Assembly: GCA_030427705.1 (NCBI GenBank)
Contig: JAUIBR010000014.1
Location: forward strand, 62,001-126,000
DNA: 64,000 nt
Reading direction: 5' to 3'
Origin: a bacterium
GTDB lineage: Bacteria > Myxococcota_A > Bradymonadia > Bradymonadales > Bradymonadaceae
The position numbers and the translations under genes are program-made. Below are positions 27,704 to 35,300 of this stretch, piece by piece. Within the stretch, counting starts at the first letter, position 1, and each line of letters opens with the position of its first letter. The notes beneath the pieces are model-generated. The model was not told where the DNA came from. It did not search any database and worked only from the letters and a program-made list of their open reading frames with translations.

Positions 27704-28291
27704 CTACCAAGTCATATAAAGGCTTCCTGCCATTCCGCCGTCCGTTTTTGTGATACCGACACCCACCGGAATCTCGGGACCGGAAGCGGACCAATGGTAG
27801 GCAAGCACGGCTCCTGCCACGCTTAAAGGCACGCCAAAGGTCGCGGTAAAGAACGGCATGCCGTCGGTGCCGAAAGCCAGCGAATCAAGACCAATCAGCG
27901 CCGCCGTTGGAACGGCCGCGCCCAGGCTAGTCCACCACAACTTACCGTTTCCACCTTTTCCAGCACCCGCGGCGGTTACCGAAAGCGAAGTGGTGATAGG
28001 AACGAACGAACCATAAAGCAATGTCTTCTCGAATCCGTCTTGAGGACATTGTGGCCGGCCATAGAGTGGAAGCGCACACGTGAACCGGTCACGAGCCTCA
28101 ATCGCAACAGGAATGTTCGCGACGAGCCCCAGCAAAGAACTCAACAACACCTGATTTACGACCGTGTCCTCATCAAACGGTTGCCATTGGTCTTCTAACG
28201 ACAACCGTAAGGATTGAGATTCTTCCGCCTGCGCGGCTGGAATCCAAACCATCGAAACCACTAAAACCAACATCATCATCCACTTCTTCAT
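27704..28291 (-). CDS. secreted/membrane hypothetical protein
   Basis: Protein of 195 residues with a clear signal peptide (MKKWMMMLVLVVSMVWIPAAQAEE, cut after AQA). It has several moderately hydrophobic Gly/Ala-rich stretches (LLSSLLGLVANIPVAIEA, AVPTAALIGLDSLAFG, FGVPLSVAGAVLAYHW) and one Cys pair (CALPLYGRPQC). ATG 28291 follows AAGGAGG at ideal spacing. It converges on the small membrane-protein gene with no gap. Function unknown; an outer- or inner-membrane integral protein is likely. Confidence 0.75.
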   Translation of the reverse strand: MKKWMMMLVLVVSMVWIPAAQAEESQSLRLSLEDQWQPFDEDTVVNQVLLSSLLGLVANIPVAIEARDRFTCALPLYGRPQCPQDGFEKTLLYGSFVPITTSLSVTAAGAGKGGNGKLWWTSLGAAVPTAALIGLDSLAFGTDGMPFFTATFGVPLSVAGAVLAYHWSASGPEIPVGVGITKTDGGMAGSLYMTW

Positions 28292-28450
28292 CTCGACCTC
28301 CTTCACTTATAATACAATCGTGTTGCAGGTCGCGTGCCAACAGTTGGGGCGCGCAAAACGAGGTCGAAACTCAGTGCATGGATAGTGGTTTCTCCAAACC
28401 GACGGCAAGTCCAGTTGCGATCCGGAGCACCTTTGCCCCACTCCCTCGGG

Positions 28451-28588
28451 GAAGTTCCACAGACTCGCGCAGATTTTTACCTCAGATTCCCACGGACTTT
28501 CTAAATTGGCTTCGTGAACCCACCAGAACCAAAACCAAAAGAGAATCTGAGGTATCTGTGAAGAATCCCTCGAAATCTGTGGAACTTC
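28451..28588. repeat. miniature inverted-repeat element related to the 208-bp repeat
   Basis: A 138-bp unit with perfect ends GAAGTTCCACAGA and TCTGTGGAACTTC. The same end sequence bounds the inner part of the 7796 and 8956 repeats, so these are one family of short mobile elements. It fills most of the gap 28292-28687, where no gene is evident. Confidence 0.8.
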
Positions 28589-28687
28589 GATACGGAGTTA
28601 GCGACAACCCTTAAGAGCCAGCGACGACAACGAATCCGAACTTTCGCGTTCGGCGGTTTTGTCGGATGAGTTGAAGAGGGTAATACA

Positions 28688-29026
28688 ATGCACTACCATG
28701 AAGTAATGAAAACGCTGGGAACACGCATTGTCGAAGGACTTGAGGAAGCTGTCGACTACATGGAAGGACAGACCGACAGAGCCATTTCGACAACCTATGA
28801 AGTCATCCAGAAACAGCACCTAGATGTTGCTGCCATCCGGAAGGGGTTGGACAAGACGCAAAAGGAATTTGCCGCCATCTTCGGGATCTCCGTCAACACG
28901 CTGCGTTCGTGGGAACAGAAGCAACGCAACCCTGAACATACTTCGAGACTCTTGTTGCTGATGATTCGAGATGAACCAGAGATGGTGGAATCTTATGTTG
29001 CAAAGCTCCAACAGCTAGCCTCCTAG
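28688..29026 (+). CDS. XRE/HigA-type DNA-binding protein
   Basis: Protein of 112 residues: an N-terminal helical part (MKTLGTRIVEGLEEAVDY) as in HigA/RelB-partner antitoxins, then a helix-turn-helix (LDKTQKEFAAIFGISVNTLRS) and the WEQKQRNPEHTSRLLL recognition tail. Such proteins repress their own toxin-antitoxin operon. No toxin gene lies on either side, since the 5' neighbour is a short mobile element. It is an orphan antitoxin or a free-standing regulator. Confidence 0.8.
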   Translation: MHYHEVMKTLGTRIVEGLEEAVDYMEGQTDRAISTTYEVIQKQHLDVAAIRKGLDKTQKEFAAIFGISVNTLRSWEQKQRNPEHTSRLLLLMIRDEPEMVESYVAKLQQLAS

Positions 29027-29124
29027 CTGCCTACCATCCTTTTTGACTTTTTTCGCAACGATCGGCGAGTGCGTACGACAACGAATCTAAAGGCGCAATT
29101 CAGCGCTCCGTTTAGGAGGATTCC

Positions 29125-29721
29125 ATGTCAGAGCTCGTTCATTGTTCAATTCGTCTTCCGGCCTACTGTGTCTCCCCACCAGAGGAGTGGGTAGAGAGTT
29201 TGCCCGACGAATTCGCGAAGCTATTCGATACCATTCAGCCCGAGATGTCGGGGTCAATGCGACTTGGCTACATCTCAAGTTATGTTGACCTAGACGCTGA
29301 CACACTTGTTCCGTTTGTAGAACAACGCACCCATCTTTATTGGACGCTGGCGATCATCGTCCCATCACGCGGAGTCTGGTGTTGCCTGCTCGGACGTGAC
29401 ATCGATGAAGCCGAACGGATGCAGTTCGTTGTTCAAAATCACATGAACAAGTTGTGCCGCTCAGTTTTTGGGAAGTCGGCCGATGAGTGCCCCATCAATT
29501 ACCTGTTCTTTTGTGACCCGAAGAATCCGGTCGAAGGACTCAAAACCCGATTTACCATCCCAATCGACAAGCCGAGCAAACTCAAGAAGAGTATGCTCAA
29601 ATCGCAGTGGAAACGTTTTCAACGACGCGATTCTGAGCGTTTTGTCACGGAGTTGCTGTCCTCAGAGTACGTCTATTGGGAGGACCTCACTGAACCAGAA
29701 GAACTTCTCCTCGCCGCATAG
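29125..29721 (+). CDS. hypothetical protein
   Basis: Soluble protein of 198 residues with a strong ribosome site (AGGAGG at 29116-29121, seven bases from ATG 29125). No signal peptide, membrane segment or family recognised. Notable content is a Tyr/Trp-rich beta segment (HLYWTLAIIVPSRGVWCCLL), a possible CDPK-like FFCDPKNP and a basic stretch KPSKLKKSMLKSQWKRFQRR near 150. The 3' end leads into palindromic repeats and a terminator. Function unknown. Confidence 0.75.
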   Translation: MSELVHCSIRLPAYCVSPPEEWVESLPDEFAKLFDTIQPEMSGSMRLGYISSYVDLDADTLVPFVEQRTHLYWTLAIIVPSRGVWCCLLGRDIDEAERMQFVVQNHMNKLCRSVFGKSADECPINYLFFCDPKNPVEGLKTRFTIPIDKPSKLKKSMLKSQWKRFQRRDSERFVTELLSSEYVYWEDLTEPEELLLAA

Positions 29722-29744
29722 GTCTCGGTCTCTCAAGAATCAAA

Positions 29745-29830
29745 CTCGGCGAAGCCGAAGAGAACTTGAGCAAAGCGAGAAAGAAAATCGGCGCAGCCGA
29801 AGAAAACTCGCGCAAAGCGCGAAGAAAACA
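29745..29830. repeat. GCGAAGC-type palindromic boxes
   Basis: Alternating GGCGAAGCCGAAG, AGCAAAGCGAG, GCGCAGCCGAAG and GCGCAAAGCGCGAAG words just beyond the stop of the gene ending at 29721, leading into a terminator. They are the same style as the boxes at 9825-9886 and 37425-37535. Confidence 0.6.
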
Positions 29831-29860
29831 AAAAGGTCGGGGCGAATGCCCCGACCTTTT
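29831..29860. terminator. bidirectional intrinsic terminator
   Basis: AAAAGGTCGGGGC-GAAT-GCCCCGACCTTTT: a perfect 13-bp stem with a four-base loop, A-tract on one side and T-tract on the other. It serves both convergent genes; the minus-strand stop codon lies at its edge. Confidence 0.95.
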
Positions 29861-30929
29861 ATAGTTTAAGTCCGATGTCACCTAGTTCGTTCGTGACAAC
29901 GGTGATGTTGCCGACAGAACCGGAAATCTCTTTGATTGCCTCAAGCTCTTTGAGGCGCATCAGAGTTGGGTTCTGCTCAAGCATTTTAGCGGTGTTGGCC
30001 AGAGAACGCGTAGCAGCGGTCTCTTCACGTCGCAAAATGACGTTAGCCTCAGCCTCTTTCTGAGCCTCGATGACGCGGTTCAGGATGACCTTCATCTCGC
30101 CTGGAAGCACAACGTCTTTCAGGTCGATAGAAAGCACCTCCACACCCCACTCGCCAGCGCGAGTCTGGACGCGTTCAACCATCTCGTCGACACCTTCGTT
30201 TCGACGCTCAAGCATCTGCTCAAGGGTCATCGAAGCTGCGAAACGACGAGCGGACATCTGCGTCTCGGAGTACAGGGCGTCGCGAAGGTTCGTCACCGTC
30301 TCGTGCGACTTCACTGGGTCGACGATTCGGTACTTCACAATCACGTTCACACGGATCGAGACCTTGTCGTTCGTCATGACTTCCTGACCGACGATCTGAA
30401 GCTCAGTTTCACGAAGGTCCACACTGAAGACCTTCACGTCACGGTCGAGCTTCGAGATCAGGTAGCGACCAGGCTCTAGAACGCTATCGAGCACGCCGTT
30501 GACGTACACGAGGTCACGCTCGTAAGGAGCCACGCTATCCACGGTGAAGATATCGTTTGGAGCGAGTTTCCAGAATCGCTCTGGCATCTCACTCATTAGC
30601 TGATCTGCATCGTAGAGAACGGCGGTTACCTGCTCGAAGTAGTTCCAAAGAACGTACTTACCAGGACGCAACACGACGTATGGTCGGCCATCTAGCGAGA
30701 CAAGAGCCACTTGATCCGATGGAACGAAGAGGACCTCGCCTGCGCTTTCCGGCATGACGCGCTCAATCTGTTTGGTCAGGACCGCAAATCCGGTGTTGAC
30801 GTTGATTCGCTCGACATTCACGTCGGAGCGAAACATCCACACCCAATGACGGCCTGGCTCAAGCCAGCGCTGTGCAACACCGTTGCGAACAACGATGCCA
30901 CGTTCGAATTCTCGGATCGTTACTTTCAT
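29859..30929 (-). CDS. SPFH/band-7 protein (slipin-like)
   Basis: Protein of 356 residues of the stomatin/prohibitin superfamily, which forms oligomers that organise membranes. The family core is VDLRETELQIVGQEVMTNDKVSIRVN, ALYSETQMSARRFAASM and WGVEVLSIDLKDVVLP, followed by the coiled segment LNRVIEAQKEAEANVILRREETAA. A preceding beta region (30-160) repeats GRPYVVLRPGKYVLW, VLDSVLEPGRYLI. There is no N-terminal membrane segment, so membrane binding would be peripheral or through a partner. ATG 30929 follows GGAGG; the frame can start two codons earlier. Confidence 0.88.
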   Translation of the reverse strand: MKVTIREFERGIVVRNGVAQRWLEPGRHWVWMFRSDVNVERINVNTGFAVLTKQIERVMPESAGEVLFVPSDQVALVSLDGRPYVVLRPGKYVLWNYFEQVTAVLYDADQLMSEMPERFWKLAPNDIFTVDSVAPYERDLVYVNGVLDSVLEPGRYLISKLDRDVKVFSVDLRETELQIVGQEVMTNDKVSIRVNVIVKYRIVDPVKSHETVTNLRDALYSETQMSARRFAASMTLEQMLERRNEGVDEMVERVQTRAGEWGVEVLSIDLKDVVLPGEMKVILNRVIEAQKEAEANVILRREETAATRSLANTAKMLEQNPTLMRLKELEAIKEISGSVGNITVVTNELGDIGLKL

Positions 30930-31049
30930 GACCACCTCCGTTGGTCGGTCGTTGCGGGTCCTCAGCTTCTTCGAATCAGTTCTCTTGCGCTGGCGCGCAG
31001 TTATCTACTTCGTGTTGTCTACTTCGTGTTTTCTTCCGCTTCGCGGAGT

Positions 31050-31111
31050 AACTTGCCGAAGGCAAAGACAACTTGCCGAAGGCAAAGCTAACTTGCCGAA
31101 GGCAAAGACAA
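31050..31111. repeat. 20-bp tandem repeats with GCCGAAGGC palindrome
   Basis: Three tandem units of AACTTGCCGAAGGCAAAGAC type, each containing the palindrome GCCGAAGGC, followed by CTTCGCTTCGCAATTGCGAAGCGAG, a further perfect hairpin. It lies between the slipin start and the tRNA-like region. Confidence 0.75.
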
Positions 31112-31175
31112 CTTCGCTTCGCAATTGCGAAGCGAGAGATTCACAATCCAAAGACAGCGACCCAGTCCAATTGAA

Positions 31176-31690
31176 AGGGTGCCAGACCAACCGGCCAAAC
31201 AGGCGGCCTCCCCCAAAAAGGTGGCCTGTAAGGACAAAGGCTTTACTGCTTCGAAAAGCAGCGGCTTGGTCACGGCTTTCATCAAACGGCCCAGCTGCCC
31301 CCCGCAGCCTTTGAGGCCGCCGTCTTTGGTATTGTGGTTTCTGTCGGAACCCTAATCCGATGGCTTTTCAGGCCATTTGACACTGGTTGCAAATCAGCCG
31401 CTCTACCTTTGAGCTACAAGCGCAACAATGGGGCACTTGATGGGATTCGAACCCACAACACGTTGGTGAACGTCGGTCGATAACGTGGGACCCGTACTAC
31501 CGATTTTTTCGGCTGCCGTTTGTACGCGAGCAAACCTACTTGGGCTTGTACGAGCCACATGACCAAATGACATTCGGGATGGAGCATTGCTAGCGTCGTG
31601 CCAAGAATCGCAAACCAACGCAAAGCCTCGTACTTACAAACACTTAGGTGGAGTTACACCATTCAGCGACAGCTGGAATCTTATACCACC
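31176..31690 (-). ncRNA. structured non-coding stretch around the tRNA-like halves
   Basis: No credible protein is encoded in 30930-31782. On the minus strand the flanks of the tRNA halves carry candidate long-range helices in group I intron order. These are P3 GTGTC (31383-31379) with GGCAC (31183-31179); P4 TGGCCTG (31375-31369) with CAGGCCA (31228-31222), AAA joining P3 and P4; and P7 GTTGGTC (31191-31185) with GACCGAC (31478-31472) on the other side of the halves. Local hairpins include CTGCTT-TTCG-AAGCAG. Boundaries and function are inferred. Confidence 0.35.
31382..31456 (-). tRNA. tRNA-Ala(UGC)-like halves in permuted order
   Basis: On the minus strand a 3' half comes first: T-arm GTGGG-TTCGAAT-CCCAT (31456-31440), acceptor strand CAAGTGC, one C, then CCA (ending 31429). 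A five-base linker TTGTT follows, then a 5' half: acceptor GCGCTTG (31423-31417), TA, D-arm GCTC-AAAGGTA-GAGC, G, and an anticodon arm GCTGA-TTTGCAA-CCAGT with anticodon UGC. The acceptor strands pair at all seven positions, and pair 3-70 is G-U, the alanine identity mark. No normal 5' half precedes and no canonical T-arm follows. The discriminator is C rather than the usual A. It could be a permuted tRNA, two tRNA fragments or part of a larger RNA. Confidence 0.45.
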
Positions 31691-31705
31691 ATCTAGTGAA
31701 TTAGC

Positions 31706-31784
31706 TTTTGTTCTTGGTCGTTGGTCATTGGTTCTTGGTTTCGATGTCGGAAGACCAAGAACCAAAAACCAAAAACCAAGAACT
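31706..31784. repeat. inverted array of AAGAACCAAAAACC words (large hairpin)
   Basis: TTCTTGG words at 31709-31741 face AAGAACCAAAAACC words at 31751-31784 across ten bases, giving a long imperfect stem that ends at the stop codon of the next gene. It could act as a terminator for the minus-strand gene upstream of it. The same words recur at four other places. Confidence 0.7.
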
Positions 31785-33744
31785 AGCGTCGGCGTCGGAT
31801 GCCGAACAGCATCAGAAGGAAGAGGAGCGGGCTAATTGGCGCCGGCCCGGCGGCCATACACCCACCTGCATCTGCGGCCGACGCGCCTTCAGCTGGCTTG
31901 CCAGGCGTCGGTGTGTCATCGAGCCGGTCATCACGCGTTTCCGTGATTTCATCGGCTGGGTCTTCGGGAACGAAGATCGAGAATTGGATGGGTTGTGACC
32001 ACAGATCACCGTCGGTTGCGCGGTAGGTGAACGTGTCGAGACCCGAGAAGCCTTTGTTTGGCTTGTAGGTAAGCATCGGCAGCACGCCTTCAAGGACACC
32101 GTGTTGTGGCCGCTCGTAGACTTCGAACGTGACTTCGTCACCCTCTGGGTCGGTCGCCTTAAGCTCTAGCTCAACACCGGTCAATGTGGACTCAGCGAAG
32201 CGCTCATCGGAGCGAGGTGCGTCATTCACAGGCAAGATTTCGAACGTCACACGCGCGATTTTTTCCAGACCGCCCTCATCGACCACAACGATCTCGACTT
32301 CGTCGGTACCGTAGTAGTCAGGGTCAGGCTTGTAGCGCAGACGCGGGTAGATTCCCCGGATGGTGCCATGCTCAGGGTCAGGAATCTGCATGCTCAGAAC
32401 ATCGGTCTCGTCCGGGTCGCTGGCGCCGAAGCTGAATTCGGTATCCGTATCTTCGCTAACTAGGACTTGAGCGTTTGTGACCGTTGGTGCGCGGTTGGTG
32501 TCGTAGACGTGAACCGCGCCAGGCAACAGCGGTTGCGATGGCGTGCTGACGTCGATGTGGTCGCCCTCAGCAGCGATAACCGTCGTTCCGTCGATCAAAG
32601 CCAGGGTAGCGTAGTTGTAGCTGTAGTCGCTTTCGGTGCCTTCGATGCGCCCGATTTCAGACCATTCACCAGCGTTGTCGCGTTGGAAGATCTGCACTGC
32701 ACGGTCTGAAACATGGCTAGGTGCCACCAACAAGCCGCCTTCGAGGTCCAGATTACTACCGAAGTTCGAACCAACCGCCCCATCAAAACGAGCGACCTCG
32801 CCCCATGCATTCACACCAGTGAAGTTGCGCTCAAAGATGTAGATATGGCCGTTCGAATCGCCGACTCCGACGGCGAGCGACTCGCCTTCAAGGGCGAGGC
32901 TGGCGCCAAATGCGTCGCCGTAGCGCTCGTTACCCAGAATCTTGGTGATTTGCTGCCAACCGTCTGGGGTTGTCCATTCGTAGACGTAAGCCGCGCCGTC
33001 GAGCTGCAGTGAAGCGCCTTCACCGCGTTTGCCCTGACCGCCGATCGCGATGCGCTCACCGTCAATTGCGAGAGCACGTCCAAACATGCGGTCTTCAACG
33101 ATAAGCGATCCTTCGTACTCCCACGTGTCAGCCAAGGATTGGCGGAATGTGTGAACGGACCCGCTGTCAGCACCACGACGGTGGTTTGGCGCACCGACGA
33201 CCACGCGGTCGCCTTCTGCAGCCAAAACGCTTCCGAACTCAGCTTCGTATTCCGGGACCATCATCCGAAGGTCCGGACCTTCTTCCCATCGCAGCTGGCT
33301 CTGCACAAAGCTGTAGACACGGACTCGACCTGAGCGCGTTTCGCCAACGTTCGCGCGGGGCTCACCCACAAAGATGGTGTTATCGGCCGAGATACCTACC
33401 GCGGTACCGAATCCGGTATCGGAGTCGAGACTTTCGAGCTTCTGGGCTTCGTAGAAGAGACGCTTATTGCCCTGTCGTCGGTAGACGTAGACGGCGTCTT
33501 CGCCAGGTGCACCAACAACGAGCGTGTTGCCTCTGAAGGCAATCGACTCAGCGTAGAGGTCCCCGCCAGCGGCGTCTGTGGATTGAAAACGGTTAAAGCG
33601 CGAATAAACAACTCCGGGACCAAGCTCTGCGGTAACACGTTCAACGGGAGCCTCGGGCTCAATTGAGGTCGTGTCGGCCGAGCATGAGGTTAAGAACAAC
33701 AGGGCGATTGTTGTCTTCACGGAGCGGCGCATGTTTTTGACCAT
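31783..33744 (-). CDS. surface protein: lipobox, FG-GAP repeats, Ig/cadherin-like repeats, MYXO-CTERM
   Basis: Envelope protein of 653 residues. The N-terminal signal MRRSVKTTIALLFLTSC has a lipobox. Residues 55-400 hold about seven FG-GAP-type blades (FGTAVGISADNTIFVGEP, FGSVLAAEGDRVVVGAP, FGASLALEGESLAVGV), expected to form a beta-propeller. Two tandem Ig/cadherin-like repeats follow (VNDAPRSDERF, YYGTDEVEIVVVDEGGLE, FSGLDTFTYRATDGD). The tail GGCMAAGP, hydrophobic LLFLLMLFG and RRRR is a MYXO-CTERM sorting signal. Carrying both a lipobox and a C-terminal anchor is unusual. Start 33744 or 33732; neither has a good ribosome site. Probably a cell-surface adhesin. Confidence 0.88.
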   Translation of the reverse strand: MVKNMRRSVKTTIALLFLTSCSADTTSIEPEAPVERVTAELGPGVVYSRFNRFQSTDAAGGDLYAESIAFRGNTLVVGAPGEDAVYVYRRQGNKRLFYEAQKLESLDSDTGFGTAVGISADNTIFVGEPRANVGETRSGRVRVYSFVQSQLRWEEGPDLRMMVPEYEAEFGSVLAAEGDRVVVGAPNHRRGADSGSVHTFRQSLADTWEYEGSLIVEDRMFGRALAIDGERIAIGGQGKRGEGASLQLDGAAYVYEWTTPDGWQQITKILGNERYGDAFGASLALEGESLAVGVGDSNGHIYIFERNFTGVNAWGEVARFDGAVGSNFGSNLDLEGGLLVAPSHVSDRAVQIFQRDNAGEWSEIGRIEGTESDYSYNYATLALIDGTTVIAAEGDHIDVSTPSQPLLPGAVHVYDTNRAPTVTNAQVLVSEDTDTEFSFGASDPDETDVLSMQIPDPEHGTIRGIYPRLRYKPDPDYYGTDEVEIVVVDEGGLEKIARVTFEILPVNDAPRSDERFAESTLTGVELELKATDPEGDEVTFEVYERPQHGVLEGVLPMLTYKPNKGFSGLDTFTYRATDGDLWSQPIQFSIFVPEDPADEITETRDDRLDDTPTPGKPAEGASAADAGGCMAAGPAPISPLLFLLMLFGIRRRR

Positions 33745-33997
33745 TAACTGGAATTTGTCTCTATTTAATTTTTACCCCCATAAGATGCCCTACGCAACGA
33801 AACGTTGCTTGACGGATCTTCCGAATGTGCTAAAACCGCGCCATTCTAGCGACACTCTGTCCGAAAACCCACCACATAGCCTGTTGATATCGTTAAGGTT
33901 TTAGGGACCTTTGGGTCGAACCATGTCAGATTCCGACTGACAAAATTTTTTTTTTAGACAGTTTCGTGACGATTTCGGAAATAGGTGTGCTGTTTCA

Positions 33998-35221
33998 CTA
34001 CTTGGCGACGACCTGTGTCGTTTCCGAGTTGTCTGCAACCCCTGACTGCACAAACGCTTCATAGCCTTCGAGGGTCTTGTGGGTCAGCGTATCGACTGTC
34101 GAAATCACCTTGGCCCGATTTTGATCGACCATTTTGATCAGTTCGCCCTTCAAATACTGATCCGCCGGACTTGGCAGCAAGCCGACATGACCCAAGGCGA
34201 GCCGTTCGGCTGAAGCCAGTGCAATCTGCTCCAGGTCCGAAGGTGTGGCCAACGACTTCAAACGAACCTCACCGTAATCGGAGTTCCACGACTGCACCCA
34301 CCACGGGATATGGTCCTTCGCCTTGTGCGGTGGCGGTGGAACGACGGCCAAGAATGGGTCGGATTCGGGATTGAATCCCTGCGAGCCGGCAATCACGCGC
34401 AGCCCGTCATCGTTATTCGTGCGAAGGCAGGACACTTTCGATAGGTCGCGTACCTCTTTGGCTTCCAGAATGATGTCATCTTCCGGACTCGAGGTAGGCC
34501 CCTCGATACGCATGATGTGACGGTCCACCAACTGGCTGCCGATGCCGCCACCAAACTGCCCCCAGCTCTTGGGTTTGAAGAACGCCTCGTCCCATTGCGG
34601 GTTTTGGCGAATCATCAGCTCGACGTACCGGCGGTAACCATCACCGGCGTTCTTCATCTTCTCTGGGTCGATGGGTTGCAGCTTAGATTGAATCTTGTCC
34701 AAAAACGGCTGACGACTTGGGGCAAAACCGTTACGAATCTTCTGCACTATCTGAGGTTCCTGGTAGCTTCCCTCACCCGCCAATGTAGCCCGATACGCAT
34801 CAAGGAATCGGCGGACGATAATATCGCCCTGCACCGTCCATCCTTTCTGACGAGCCGCAATCTTGATCGATGTCCCAAACCGGACAAGGTCGATAACGGC
34901 TGGGCCAGCCACCGAGTCATCAAAATCAACCAATCCCGCCGACTTCTGAGTGACGGCGAACTGTTCGATATGCGGATCGCCATGAAGATTCACGATGGGA
35001 ATCTCGACGGATGAGAAGCTCTGGCAGGTCTGCTGCGCGAACGACACGTTCACGTAGCGAAAATACGAGTATGGATCGTGAGAGATGCGCTCTCGCACAT
35101 CCTGTGACCCATGAAACGTCTCCGAGATGTCCAGAGGATTGGGCGCGAGTGTCTTGCAACCTGCGCCGAAACATAGCGCCAATCCCGCCAACCCCAAAAC
35201 TGCTGAAGTCCGAATGGCCAT
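33998..35221 (-). CDS. DUF2252-family lipoprotein
   Basis: Protein of 407 residues with lipobox FGAGC (Cys22) and the DUF2252 core: VNLHGDPHIEQF, GLVDFDDSVAGPAVIDLVRFGTS. This is a kinase-like fold that keeps the HGD and DFD motifs. Later it has QFGGGIGSQLVDRHIMRIEGP and VVPPPPHKAKDHIPWW. The reaction is not known for the family. A lipoprotein form places it in the envelope, where ATP is absent, so a non-kinase role is likely. Monocistronic; the 253 bp upstream (33745-33997) holds only a T-rich tract and no gene. Confidence 0.83.
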   Translation of the reverse strand: MAIRTSAVLGLAGLALCFGAGCKTLAPNPLDISETFHGSQDVRERISHDPYSYFRYVNVSFAQQTCQSFSSVEIPIVNLHGDPHIEQFAVTQKSAGLVDFDDSVAGPAVIDLVRFGTSIKIAARQKGWTVQGDIIVRRFLDAYRATLAGEGSYQEPQIVQKIRNGFAPSRQPFLDKIQSKLQPIDPEKMKNAGDGYRRYVELMIRQNPQWDEAFFKPKSWGQFGGGIGSQLVDRHIMRIEGPTSSPEDDIILEAKEVRDLSKVSCLRTNNDDGLRVIAGSQGFNPESDPFLAVVPPPPHKAKDHIPWWVQSWNSDYGEVRLKSLATPSDLEQIALASAERLALGHVGLLPSPADQYLKGELIKMVDQNRAKVISTVDTLTHKTLEGYEAFVQSGVADNSETTQVVAK

Positions 35222-35300
35222 CCGTCTATTCTACTCAATACACACAAAATTCACCACAAACGTAGATGCCACATGATGAATCAAGATGCAGTGCCCCGAA

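Noticed and set aside
31385-31456. Two-piece (permuted) tmRNA gene
   Set aside because: The 5' half has a full D-arm and anticodon arm instead of the tmRNA GGGG...TTCGAC start, and no tag frame ending in LAA was found.
31176-31690. RNase P RNA or group II intron
   Set aside because: No GAGGAAAGTCCG-type P RNA block and no domain V-like hairpin with the usual AGC triad and GUUC end was seen.
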